From NCBI GenBank assembly GCA_964036045.1, contig OZ038379.1, positions 116,277,604 through 116,341,603 on the forward strand: DNA of 64,000 nucleotides, given 5' to 3'. Shown in pieces: positions 32,791 through 43,416 of the stretch. The first letter of the stretch is position 1; every line of letters begins with the position of its first letter. The notes beneath the pieces were generated by a model. That model was given only the letters and a program-made list of their open reading frames with translations. It was not told the origin of the DNA and did no database searches. The translations under genes and the position numbers were made by a program. The stretch is from Eutreptiella sp. 'Long Island Sound 2002' (Eukaryota > Euglenozoa > Euglenophyceae > Eutreptiales > Eutreptiaceae).

Positions 32791-35700
32791 GTTTGTGTGT
32801 GTTTTGTATTTGCTTGTTTTCTTTTGTTCTTCATTGTGTGTGTGTTCCCTTTCTTTTTCCTCCCTTGTGGTTGGGGCGCGCACAAGTCCCTAGCGCCTAG
32901 AACACGCACTTTGGTAGGTGTTTTGGGGCACGCAACCCTCAACTTCGTCGCCGTCGCGACTCTGTTGTTCGTAGTTTTCTGTGAGTGTCCCAAATGTTGC
33001 GACCTCGCCAAACAGCGGCATAAAGCTTTTTGGGGGGTTTCTGAGGTCGGAAAAAATAATTTTTCCGTTGAATTCTGCTGCCTTTACGTCTTTTTCTTGG
33101 TTTTTATGTTTTTTATGCTGATCCAGCCTTGGGGCCCTTTGATCCTCTTCTGCATGGCCTCCATCCGTGATTCCCTAACTGGTGAGTAACTTACCCTGAG
33201 GACTATGGCTTGGACACTGAAGGTCTGGCAGCCCAATCTTGCAGCCAAGTTGGAGTATGTCGACGACCTTGGACTCCTTGACACCTGATGTCCTTGCCAA
33301 GTATTTCGGTGTGCGGTTGGGTAGACGTTCTTACCAGTTGACAGTGGGAACTAATTATTATGTGTGTGTTTCACATTTGTGGGCACTCTTGCATCATAGC
33401 ATGCCATGGCCCTTGAGTGGCCTTTGTCTGCATCGCTGTCTCCGTGGCCCACGAGTGGCCTCTGCAGCTGCCCCAAAGCAGATAAAGGGGCTAGTTTCTC
33501 TTTTGTTGCTGGTCGGTGGCCTTTTTAGGCCTTGAAGTTGACTGGTGGCCGTGAAGGGCCTTGTTTTGAATGCTTGGACGTTTTTGCCCAAAAGCAGATA
33601 AAGGGGCTAGATCCGGTGTCCACAGAGGCCAAGCATGCCTCCGGGGCTTTCTATTGTTCGCCGGCGGCTTTGCTTGTCCCCAGGGGGACAGCCAAGCCCC
33701 CTGGGTCGACGCCGTTGTGTGCATCCCTGTCTTTTTTTGGTTATAAGGTTAAGGTAAGGTATACAGTGTGGCCTAGGATTGGCGTAGGATCAGTGCAGCT
33801 TTGTTTTGTTCGTTCGTCGTCGTCGTCGAGTTTCGTCGAGTTTCATCGCGTTTCGACGCGTTTGTTGTTTCGTTCGTCGAGTTTTGCTCCCTTTGGAGCT
33901 TACGAAACCTGTTTTTACCATCCATCCTGGGCCCTGCTGCCTTCTTTTGGCAGTTTGGGTGTTTCATGTCATGGTGGCCGGGGGGCAGGTGCGTGGGCTT
34001 GTAGGGTGGTCTAATCTCGGTTCGTTTTTGGATGAGTCGACGTCCGTCGACTCGATTTCACTCTTCTTTCTTCGAGTTGGTTCGAATTGTGCTCCCTTTG
34101 GAGCTTGGGATAAGTTTTGTGTGAAAAATCGGGTCATTGGTTGTCATTGCCTTGAGGTGGTTTGTTGGCTACCCCCCACCCCACCAAGGATCAGATTGTG
34201 CACTTGTTTGGGCTTGTTGGTGTTTATTTGTGCTCGCCGTGAGTGTTTGGAAGCACAGGAAGTAAGGCAGTGACAACTAACCACCTTTTCTTTTGGGTGG
34301 GAGGGGGCTAGGAAACCCTCCTCACACCAACATCTAATATAAGTTGCAGTAGAGGAACTATGATCACAATGACCCTAGGAGAAAATAAGAGAAGCCTTCA
34401 GCCTAAGGCTTAGGCTCGGATTTTAACTGAGATAGCCTTATGCCAAGTGCTGAGGCTCCTGTTTGTACTCCTCCCAGAGAGCAAAGGGTTATTTATTGCT
34501 TTGATCACCCCCCACCAAGTTTCGAGCCTAGGTAGCCGATCCTGGGGGGTGTAAAAACCTGTGTTAAAAAACTTCCCTACAAACGAGGGAGGTGGGGAGA
34601 GGTAACACCAACTAATAACCTCCAGGCAAAAGCACCACTGATGGTGCAGCACTGTAGGTGGCAATGAACCCAAGGAGAGTTGCGTTGGGTGCAGACGTGC
34701 ACGAGGCACTTGGACTTAGACCCCAGGTCCAAACCTCATCTAAGAGATTTTACACTGTGTCATATGTCACATGTGTGCAAGTTGGGTCTAGTAGGTTAGG
34801 GTGTTGCGAAGGAACCCTCCCAGCTTGTGGGTGTAACAGGAACCCCTACCAGCTTGTGGGTAGTCAGCACCCTAGCCACGCCAGATGTTTAGTAGGAACC
34901 CTCCCAGGCTTGTGGGCTATGGGAACCCTCCTAGAATTGTCGGTAGAAACTAACTTAGTTCCTAAACTCTGGTACCTAACTTTAATCCTCTAATGGTTTT
35001 GATTTTCTACAACAGTGTGCTGAAAGCCACTTTCCCTTCTGCAAAGCACCGATTTCTGGGCACTGGCCTTGCTCGGTTGCAAAAGGTGAAAGACGGAAAG
35101 GGAGAGAGAGAGAGTGAGAGAAAGAGTCATTGTTTGGGGCTATGGGAAAATCAGTTTGCCCTGCCCTTTTTTGTTTGGTTTGCTGTCAATCAGTCGCACT
35201 GTTGGCACCGCACTGCACATCCCTGATCCACTGCACTGTCTCTCTAGTCAGCACTGATGCCGCCCGCACTTGTTTGTCCTTCCCTCCCTTCAATGGCCAT
35301 TTCTCAGTACAGATCTGCCACTTGGCGTCGGCACTGCCATCTCAGGTCTTTTCTGACTGTTTGTACAGTTTTGGCCTTCATCAGGGCCATCTGGGGCTGG
35401 CCGAGCCCTGCTGCCACTCACAGCCCCGTCCCCAGTGGAATCGGAAAATTTTACATTCAGGTACTTCAGTTTAGTGACCCTGGCCCAGGGTTACAGGTGC
35501 CTGGTAGCAATTTTTCTGCCTTTTGGCAGGGCCATTCCTCTGTTTTTGGCCCACAGAGCAGGTCAGTCCTACCCATCAAAACCCACTTTGGGGTGCCAAA
35601 AGCTAAATGCACTGTTTTGTGGAGTTTGGAGCTCAGCCTTGTTCTTTGGCTCCACAACTATGAACGGACACCCTAATCAGAGATTTTGGGGTGATCTGAG

Positions 35701-36440
35701 CTCGGTTGGTGGAGACATCAGAAAAACTCCCCCCCCACAGCCCATGATTAGCTTCATCAGATCATGCATTTTTGAATCTCACATTCGTTTTTCAGAAATC
35801 AGTTCTGATTTTCAGCCACCCCCTTGAAATTCAGCTTAGTGGGGGGGTTGCTGAGTGTTGTGCCTTTGCGTGGGTAGTAGAGCCACTACTAGCTCTAGGC
35901 TTCTCTTCCCATGTTCTTGTGTTTTGGTGAGGAGAGAAGCCATGTCAAGCTCCTAGGCGGCCTTCACCCCTTGGAACCCCTCGCCTTGGGGAAGTAGTTA
36001 ATTCTACACGGCCTAGGTTGCAGCAGTCCCCCTATCTCCCTGGTAGGTCGGGCCCGAATATGCCGTAGTGGCGTAACCCCATTCTGTTCCCCTTCGGGGT
36101 TGCTCTTAACCCACATTTTCTATTTTTTTTTTGGCACTCGCTTGTCTTGTTGTGGTTTTTTCGGCCACGACCCCATGGTGTGCCCCCCCTTTGGTTGTGT
36201 CCTAGTGGGGGGGTGTAACCAGACAAGCGCGCGCGTTCGCATCGCAGATACATAAATGTAGTAATTGTTGCATATTTGTTGCTATTTGTGCATATTCATT
36301 ACTTCATTACATACACATTTAGATTCCCCAATGATACAATGATGCTCTATGCCTCTGTCTGTTTCTCATGCACCATTTTCGGTTTAATGTAACTGTCTGG
36401 TGGTCCCAAATTTAACTGGTTAGGCCTAATTGCGGTAGCC
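32791..36440. other. 3.6 kb with no recognised gene
   Basis: It contains short local repeats: AAAGCAGATAAAGGGGCTAG twice (33,475-33,494 and 33,591-33,610), a CCCTTTGGAGCTT block twice (33,890 and 34,090), and GGAACCCTCC-type units four times (about 34,818-34,935). Several G or C runs (34,500; 35,840; 36,205) may mark ends of old elements. No frame shows a family motif. Confidence 0.5.
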
Positions 36441-36624
36441 AGTTGCGGCGCGCTACCATCTCTGTTGGGCAGTGAAGTCAGGGGTGACCACGGTATGAAA
36501 ACTAGAGATGCCGGCGGAACCTACATGGGCGCCCATGCAGCGGCGCCGCATCAAAGGGAATGTACATGCTGTGTAGTCGGTGGATCTGTCCATTTTTTGT
36601 TTCTATGCGCGCTCATGACCTCCA

Positions 36625-36644
36625 TTGCGCGAGGCCTCGCGCAA
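36625..36644. repeat. perfect 20-bp palindrome of the outer element
   Basis: TTGCGCGAGGCCTCGCGCAA is fully self-complementary. A near copy is at 36,685-36,700, and CGCGAGGCCTCGCG recurs at 57,457-57,470, just outside the other arm of the inverted pair at 57,318-57,361. Confidence 0.8.
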
Positions 36645-36820
36645 ACATCACTAAAAATTTAATGTTTCTCATGCGCCATTCCGTGCGCGAGGCCTCGAGC
36701 ATGAAACTACAGTTTGTTCCAGAACATTTGGACATTTCAAGATTGACGGGTGTAGCCATATCCAAATTTATTCCTTAATAGATGCATTTCCATTAATTGA
36801 TCCTGCTAACGGTTCAAAGC

Positions 36821-36864
36821 CCTAGATTATCGTCTTAAGGTCAAAGTCGTCTTACTCAACTCAA
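36821..36864 (+). repeat. left arm of a 44-bp inverted repeat pair
   Basis: Begins CCTAGATTATCGTCTTAAGG and ends ACTCAACTCAA. Its reverse complement matches 57,318-57,361 with about five mismatches. Both arms have the GCGAGGCCTCGC palindrome on their outer side, so they may be subterminal parts of one element interrupted by later insertions. Confidence 0.65.
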
Positions 36865-36878
36865 CCCTATTCAATCTG

Positions 36879-36945
36879 TCAATTGAACAGAATTGAATAA
36901 AATTGCACATTGACAAAATTGAACACAGAGCGCGCCGACATTTTG
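36879..36945. repeat. AATTG-centred palindromic words upstream of the 37,152 gene
   Basis: Degenerate copies of TTCAATTGAA occur here in both orientations. The same word recurs in the intron of the next gene and at 38,579-38,672, 48,230-48,290 and 57,270-57,300. Confidence 0.5.
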
Positions 36946-37151
36946 CGCTCGCGCGCTCAGTCAAAAAGACGCAAATAGATGTCATGTAGAGCCACAGACA
37001 GCTTTAAAGCTCATAAAAGTTGAGGATTTCACAGTGTCTGGTGATAAAATACAATCCTGTTCATGTAGGTTAATTGTGTGTTGCCCAAAATTGCTGTGCG
37101 CACTATTGACCGTGGTGCGCGCTACTCATGTTCAATTTTTATGTGTAGATA

Positions 37152-38284
37152 ATGGCCTCTCGCAACATCTATAACCCTCATTGACTCCATGATTTCCTAG
37201 TAAATGCAACACGTGCAACTTCCATCTTTGATGATGACGTTGTTGACGTGCTTGCAAACTTTTTCATACAAACACCACGATACCGCAACCTTCTAAAGAA
37301 GGTGTGTGATACGGCCCATGGTGGTAATATCGTTCAACGTTGTACAGAAGAAGCGTTGACCGACCATGGTACGCTTATTTGCACACCTATACGCGCGGTA
37401 GAGCTCATTGTCGATTTAAGGATGCCACGTACGAGGTATCCTATCCTACAAGAGTTCATAAGTGACTTCGGTCACGAATTTACCCAAAAGCTCCGTGTAC
37501 AATGGTCTCCACGCTTACCTTCGTTGAAGTCCGTGAACGATAAGTGGACGGAATTGTGTAGTGAAATGCGGCTATATATAGCTCTATAGAGCCTCCAAAA
37601 CTTACTACACAAGACGGAGCTATTAGGATATCATGGAGTATCCTAGAGGTCGTCAAATTTATACAACAACATAAGGTGTTACATAGTGCATGGGATACTT
37701 CCATGCCTTTGACCCTTATTGTCCGTGGGGACGCATTCCCCGTTGCGGGCACTCAATGGTCCCAATTATGCATAACATTTGCTAATTGGGGCCAATTGGC
37801 ACGGAACTTGTCACACCAATTCATCATTGGTGTGGCATATTGCGATGACAAGGATGCTACAATCCTTGCCAACCTTTGGGAAACAAATATCAAGGTATGT
37901 GTTACGATGCGTCCTTCGTGGTTATTCACATCCGATGGTTCAATTGACGAATTGAACTTTCAACTCGTTCAATTGAACATTACAACTTACAATACACCTT
38001 CTTCTCTTTCTAGTTGTTGCAAGCTCTCATTGACGGTGCAACACTTGAGTGGTTCCGGAAGAAGGAGCATTGCGAAGTATGGTTCGGGTGTGACGAGCCG
38101 TGGTTGCGGCGATGGTTGGGATTATCGGAATATTGGGAGATCGCTAGTATATATGCATTTTGTTCCGATTATTGCACGCAACGAGACGCGGTGGGCGCAA
38201 TGCACGAACCAAAAGATTGTGGATGCTGTATATGCGTGGTTCGATGCAGATAATAGTGAATCTGAGGATGAAGTGGAGGAGTGA
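37152..38284 (+). pseudogene. intron-containing unrecognised gene, possibly element-encoded
   Basis: From ATG 37,152 the frame reads MASRNIYNPH, then an in-frame TGA (37,182), then LHDFLVNATRATSIFDDDVV without change of frame. A one-base shift in the TATATATA run near 37,575 links to SSIEPPKLTTQDGAIRISW and the block LIVRGDAFPVAGTQWSQL. A phase-0 intron fits at 37,895-38,013 (GTATGT to TTTCTAG), joining ETNIK to LLQALIDGATLEWFRKKE. A further shift near the A run at 38,210 would give the acidic tail NSESEDEVEE. The function is unknown. Location between AATTG palindromes and the inverted-repeat arm suggests it belongs to the outer mobile element; a transposase remnant is possible but no catalytic motif was proven. 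Confidence 0.5.
37930..37980. repeat. palindromic words inside the 37,895-38,013 intron
   Basis: The intron holds the perfect palindrome GTTCAATTGAAC (37,967-37,978) and two partial copies. Palindromes in introns are a shared property of several elements in this window. Confidence 0.6.
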
Positions 38285-38578
38285 GTGGGTGTAGGATATA
38301 CACTTTAAGCTATTGCGTTCTGTGTTCGAAGGGGCATGATGGACGTGCTTGGGCAAGTGCTAGCCCAAGCACTATTGGGGTCCGCTGAGTCTCCACAACG
38401 GCAGCAAGTGTGTGGGGATGTTTCGTGCGTGTGCGTATGGCAATGTTTCACGCATGTGGGTATGGCAATGTTTCGTGCGTGTCCGTACGTATGGCGATGT
38501 TTCATGCGTGTGCGTAAGGCCCAAAATTTCATGACGCAATGGAGGCAAGCATGTGTGTAGCGGTTTGGTTATCACTTT

Positions 38579-38672
38579 GTTCAATTGAAACTTCAATATT
38601 ATATTATTATTATTATAATAGTCAATTGAACATTCAATTGAACAAACGACTTTCAATTTTGTCAATTGAACA
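38579..38672. repeat. cluster of GTTCAATTGAAC-type palindromes
   Basis: Four or five copies of the word lie around an ATT run, just before the satellite. A matching cluster on the far side of the satellite (48,230-48,290) suggests the satellite array interrupts one original cluster. Confidence 0.6.
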
Positions 38673-38691
38673 CTGCGTGTTTTTGACAAAC

Positions 38692-39966
38692 CATTGTGTA
38701 AAGGTGTCAGGGGAGTAACTTGGCGCCACCGTGGAGTTTTTCCAATCCGTTTGGACCGTTGGAAAGCCCAAGGTGTCTACTTTTTGAATATGCATGGCCA
38801 TGCTAGGCCATCCCACACCGGCTTGGAGCGGTCGGACCGTCATGGGTTGGAGGTTGGTCAAAAAAATGACGAAAAAATTTCTTTTACGAACCGAGTTGCC
38901 TGAAGTACCAGGGGGGTAACTTGGCGCCACCGTGGAGTTTTTCCAATCCGTTTGGACCGTTGGAAAGCCTAAAGTGTCTACTTCTCGAATATGCATGGCC
39001 GTGCTAGGCCGTCTCACACCGGCTTGGAGCGGTCAGGCCGTCATGGGTTGGAGGTTGGTCAAAAAAATGGCAAAAAAAATTTTTCAAAACCGGGTTGCCA
39101 GAAGTACCGGGGGGGTAACTTGGCGCCACCGTGGAGTTTTTCCAATCCGTTTGGACCGTTGGAAAGCCCAAGGTGTCTACTTTTTGAATATGCATGGCCA
39201 TGCTAGGCCATCCCACAATGGCTTGGAGCGGTCGGACCGTCATGGGTTGGAGGTTGGTCAAAAAAATGACGAAAAAATTTTTTTTCAGAACCGGGTTGCC
39301 AGAAGTACCGGGGGGGTAACTTGGCGCCACTGCGGAGTTTTTCCAATCCGTTTGGACCGTTGGAAAGCCCAAAGTGTCTACTTCTCGAATATGCATGGCC
39401 GTGCTAGGCCGTCTCACACCGGCTTGCAGCGGTCGGACCGTCATGGGTTGGAGGTTGGTCAAAAAAATGGCAAAAAAAAATTTGCAAAACCGGGTTGCCA
39501 CAAGTACCGGGGGGGTAACTTGGCGCCACCGTGGAGTTTTTCCAATCCGTTTGGACCGTTGGAAAGCCCAAGGTGTCTACTTCTTGAATATGCATGGCCG
39601 TGCTAGGCCATCCCACACCGGCTTGGAGCGGTCGGACCGTTATGGGTCGGAGGTTGGTCAAAAAAATGGCACAAAAAATTTTTCAGAACCGGGTTGCCAC
39701 AAGTACCGGGGGGGTAACTTGGCGCCACCGTGGAGTTTTTCCAATCCGTTTGGACCGTTGGAAAGCCTAAAGTGTCTACTTTCCGAATATGCATGGCCGT
39801 GCTAGGCGGCCCCACACCGGCTTGGAGCGGTCGGACCGTTATGGGTCGGAGGTTGGTCAAAAAAATGGCAAAAATCTTTTTTCAAAACCGGGTTGCCAGA
39901 AGTACTGGGGGGGTAACTTGGCGCCACCGTGGAGTTTTTCCAATCCATTTGGACCGTTGGAAAGCC
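38692..39966 (+). repeat. about 200-bp satellite array, seven units
   Basis: TAACTTGGCGCCACC recurs at 38,716, 38,917, 39,116, 39,317, 39,516, 39,715 and 39,913, period 198-201. Each unit carries CCGTTTGGACCGTTGGAAAG, a GAATATGCATGGCC block and a run of A and T. The protein-like frames across it are repeats of one another and are not genes. More units lie at 42,063-42,286, 42,999-43,102 and 47,848-48,215. Confidence 0.95.
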
Positions 39967-39969
39967 TAA

Positions 39970-40009
39970 GGACCCGTCTTTTTTTCAAAACCTGAAGCTG
40001 TAGCTTCAG
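39970..40009 (+). repeat. left terminal inverted repeat of the PIF/Harbinger-like element
   Basis: Pairs with 42,022-42,062. The first 20 bases match exactly; the inner CTGAAGCTGTAGCTTCAG segment matches after a few differing bases. Confidence 0.85.
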
Positions 40010-40257
40010 AAGGCCAAGACCCCCCCCCCCCCCCTCCCGGTGAAGCTGCCCGACCAAATCTGCAAGTGGTTGCCTACCAGCTTTGCGTATTCCTTTACTA
40101 ACCAGTGTTGCACATGAAAACGCCCTCCCTTTTGGAACCCACAAACAAAACACAAGCAATTGAAGCATTAATGGACACCAAAGTGTGACCTCATTGATCA
40201 TTTGCGTCGGAGTCACCTCAACGACTGGAAACAACAGTAGACATCCAATGGAGTTAT

Positions 40258-40779
40258 CTAAATGTCAACGACACCTGAATCACACCTGAACTGCTCAAGA
40301 AGCCACGGCGGCAGGTTACCCTCCGGTTCGACGGTGTCGCTCTCTGCCCCAAACCCCTTCCAGCGCACTTGATAATGCACCTTCCCGCGCCTTTTTACTG
40401 ATTTGATGATCCTTTCAGGCTCATACATGGTCTCATCACCATTTTCTCTCTCATATGCATCTACCAACTCCTGACAATGGCGCAATGACTCTGCGGGCTC
40501 CTCTGTGTCATCCCCCTCCCCATACCCTTTCCACCGAACTACATAATGCACCACCCCATCCCGCATCGCTTTCCCAACAATGGCCTCTACCTCTGCCTCG
40601 TCCTCCCCTTCACTCTCTTCTTCCCCGCGGCGCTTGTGAGGGACAACCTTATCTACTCCCCGGTAGGCTTTGGCCCTTTTGGCCCTTTTGGGCGGGGGCT
40701 TTTGGGAGCCTCCGAATATTTTGGTGAGCTCGTTTTTTGGGGCAAGAACTTGGGATGCACCTTGGGGATAGGAACCAAA
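40258..40779 (-). CDS. protein with two tandem chromodomains
   Basis: The minus-strand frame begins after a stop near 40,780, so the first exon or start is uncertain. It has a basic segment (QKPPPKRAKRAKAYRG), a hinge rich in Glu (RRGEEESEGEDEAEVE), then two chromodomains: VHYVVRWKGYGEGDDTEEP and YQVRWKGFGAESDTVEPEGN. Aromatic cage positions Tyr/Trp are kept, though the third cage position is Glu-flanked (DTEEP, DTVEP) where DTWEP is usual, so binding to methyl-lysine may be weakened. The protein ends at 40,258. It lies inside a TIR element, so it is either captured cargo or part of the element's own machinery. Chromodomain proteins bind modified histones. Confidence 0.65.
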   Translation of the reverse strand, partial: FGSYPQGASQVLAPKNELTKIFGGSQKPPPKRAKRAKAYRGVDKVVPHKRRGEEESEGEDEAEVEAIVGKAMRDGVVHYVVRWKGYGEGDDTEEPAESLRHCQELVDAYERENGDETMYEPERIIKSVKRRGKVHYQVRWKGFGAESDTVEPEGNLPPWLLEQFRCDSGVVDI

Positions 40780-40934
40780 GAGTCAAAATTCTTGCGAAGT
40801 TGAAGGGCCCCCGAAGCGAGCAAAGGTAAAGGCCGGGGTGGCTTGGTTACCTTGGTTCTCACGATGAACTTGTCCATATGTGGCAAAAGGCAAAAAGGCT
40901 GTCGGACCATGGATTTGTGTGGAAATGTGAAACA

Positions 40935-41400
40935 ACTCATAGCGCAAGGCTCTCGGCACCTCTACAACCAAAACTAAAGCAGGGGCGTGCCTTCGTACAA
41001 CAAATGAACAACGTTGGACCACATTAAAAGCCACTAGCGCACTTTGTTGACGTCGCCGTTTTGACATGCACTGCAAATCTAATTGTATCATCTGCTCACT
41101 AGTACACAGGAAAAAAACCACTCCTTGTGCGAGGCTCCTACGACCTCTACAAACAAAAGTGAAGCAAAGGCGCACCTTCCTACAATCAATAAACACCGTT
41201 CGCGCGCAGTAGGGAGGCCCGGGTCGCACGGCTGACGTCGCCGATTTTAGATGCCATAGCAATGCAACGCAAATCGGAATCCAACAAAAACACAAGGCAT
41301 AGTGGAAGGCTTCTACGAAGTCTACAACCAAAATCAAAGCAAGGCTGTGCATTCATATACGGAATCAACACCAGTGCACTTCAAAACAAATCAAGACAAA
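40935..41400. repeat. about 165-bp degenerate tandem repeat within the TIR element
   Basis: Three units share GAGGCT(C/T)CTACGA, CTCTACAACCAAAA and GCAAAGGCG-like blocks followed by TTGACGTCGCCG. Long frames in this part are products of the repeat. Confidence 0.55.
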
Positions 41401-42062
41401 TCCTGCAACTTGAGACAATTGTGCATTGTGTGGCACTCACATGGTGAATGCTATTGCAGCTCAGAATTCAGCAAGGCATTTGAGGCAGAATCGTACAATT
41501 GTGGCACTCGCATGAGTCATGTTGCAGAGCATCCACCCATTCGTACCTTAACAACGATGCGCCTACCTCAGTTGCCTCCTAGTCCACTCATCTTCCACTC
41601 GGGCTCCTCCGGCTTCAAGGGACTTGTGATCCCCCATACACGTAGGCGTGGCAAAAGCCGAAGCAAATGCGCCCATTAACGTGTACCAGTCCCCTCCCAA
41701 GTGCATTGATGCACCCAAGGGGGACAGCCGGTGTGGGCTGAGGCACCACACCAGGGTTTAGCCAGATCCTTAACTCCGGGCCTTCTATCATCCACCGGAG
41801 TCACCCTTGTTTCCGAATCGTGTCCTAATTGGCAATTGGATAGAACTAACACTATTAGCATCGTTGTTAAGGCCGTCGATGGGCTGGCCTGCTGTGAGCG
41901 CGCCGCCGAAGGCAGGGAGCGCGCCGCCACCACAGGCCCCAAATCCGCCAAATCAGGTCCAAATTTGGCATTGCACAATTTTCTCCAGCTGTGAAGCCGG
42001 CCCCACCCCCCCCCCCCCCCCTCTGAAGCTACAGCTTCACGATTTGAAAAAAAGACGGGTCC

Positions 42063-42286
42063 TAAGGTGTCTATTTTTTGAATATGCATGGCCGTGCCAG
42101 GCCGTCTCACACCGGCTTGGAACGGTCGGACCGTCATGGGTTGGAGGTTGGTCAAAAAAATGACAAAAAATTTTTTTTTCAGAACCAAGTTGCCAGAAGT
42201 ACCAGGGGGGTAACTTGGCACCACCGTGGAGTTTTTCCAATCTGTTTGGATAGTTGGAAACCCTAAGGTGTCTCCTTTTTGAATAT
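42063..42286 (+). repeat. satellite unit right of the PIF/Harbinger-like element
   Basis: Continues the 200-bp unit exactly where 39,969 left it, then one more partial unit ending at TGAATAT. Confidence 0.85.
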
Positions 42287-42998
42287 TCCTTTGGCTACTA
42301 GCACAACGGTCTTGTCCGGTCTGGATTTTTGTGCAAATTGTGACTTTTGTGTGAAAAGTTGGGTCAGGGGTATTTGCATGTGGCGGATCTTGTGGTTTTG
42401 GTGTTTTTTGATGATTCGACGAAGGATTAGAGTTTTGCATGTAGACCAGTTTGGCAGATCACAAGACCGGTCTAGACCGGTCTTTGTACCAACTCAAACG
42501 AACTCAAACGAAAAAGGGATACAAGGATTACAAGGTTTTTACTTCTTTTGCGCCAACTGCATAAAACGAGACGAACTGATCGAACCGACCGGACCGAACC
42601 GTTCATTTCACTTCGTGTAAAGACCACACCGGACCGGTCCGGACCGGTCTTTGAACAAACTGCATAAAACGCGCTGAACTGGGCGGTCCGACCGGTTCGA
42701 CCTGTTTATGCGTGTTTTTGATGTGAACTGTATAAACTGCATAAACTGCTCGAAATGATCGGACTGGCCCGTTTAGATCGTTTTACGCGGTTTGTTCAAG
42801 GACCGGTCTGGACCGGTCTGGACCAGTCTTCTGGTAAACTAAAACGAACCGCATAAACTGCATAAACTGTTCGGTCTGCATAAACTGCATAAACTGCGTA
42901 AACCGGCGTAAAGTACAAGTTTTGCTAGAATAAACTGCGCGAAACGGGAAGACCGGGCAGACCGGAAGACCGGACTTTATGAAATGCGTACCCGTGCG
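42287..42998. other. 712-bp insertion in a satellite unit, rich in GACCGGTC and TGCATAAAC words
   Basis: The satellite block TTGAATATGCATGG is split: GAATAT precedes the insert and GAATAT follows it at 42,999, a possible 6-bp target duplication. Inside, the palindrome GACCGGTC or GGACCGGTCC occurs many times (42,465; 42,630; 42,800) with repeated ACTGCATAAACTG words. No coding frame and no terminal inverted repeats were found. Confidence 0.5.
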
Positions 42999-43102
42999 AG
43001 GAATATGCATGGCCGTGCTAGGCCGTCTCACACCGGCTTGGACCGGTCGGACCGTCATGGGTTGGAGGTTGGTCAAAAAAATGGCAAAAAAAATTTTTCA
43101 AA
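42999..43102 (+). repeat. partial satellite unit left of TIR transposon copy 1
   Basis: Matches the second half of the 200-bp unit and is cut at CAAAAC, where copy 1 begins; the unit resumes at 47,846. Confidence 0.85.
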
Positions 43103-43416
43103 ACTGTAACTACGAAGCCAACCCCAGATACTGTACATTCGCCAACTCCTGGTCAACTCCATGTCGAGAGCATTCAACTTGCTTGTACTTGTGCACTGTG
43201 TTGTTGCTACGCCTTGTGCATGAAACGTGAGGAACTATTGATATTTTACAGCTTTTGGTTGCGTTGCTTTGTTGTTATGATGCAATATGTGGGTTTTTTG
43301 GGTTGAAGCCAACTTTTTGGAAGCCAAGTCAAAGTTGGCGCGCCAAGTGCCCCATTCTTCCTCTTCTTTTGCACCCTTTCTGCATTCCCTTTCCCTTCTA
43401 GGCATTTCACTTTATC

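Larger units (their letters stand above)
39970..42062. mobile_element. PIF/Harbinger-like TIR element inserted in the satellite
   Basis: The ends are inverted: the left begins GGACCCGTCTTTTTTTCAAA and the right ends with its complement; both arms continue with CTGAAGCTGTAGCTTCAG (itself a hairpin) and a C or G run. TAA flanks both ends (39,967-39,969 and 42,063-42,065) while uninterrupted satellite units have one TAA here, so TAA is a 3-bp target duplication. A TAA/TTA duplication with GG-starting TIRs is typical of PIF/Harbinger. At 2,093 bp it lacks a visible transposase and is probably non-autonomous, but carries a chromodomain gene. Confidence 0.8.

Noticed and set aside
37182-37184. Recoded TGA in a variant genetic code
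   Set aside because: One in-frame TGA in a gene with other breaks is better explained by decay; TGA ends several other frames here.
38700-40000. Long ORFs with repeated FQSVWTVGKPKVST blocks
   Set aside because: They translate the 200-bp satellite; the repeat explains the open frames.
42287-42998. tRNA-derived SINE
   Set aside because: TAGCACAACGG and GGTTCGACC resemble A and B boxes, but they are about 370 bp apart and no tRNA-like fold or A-tail is seen.
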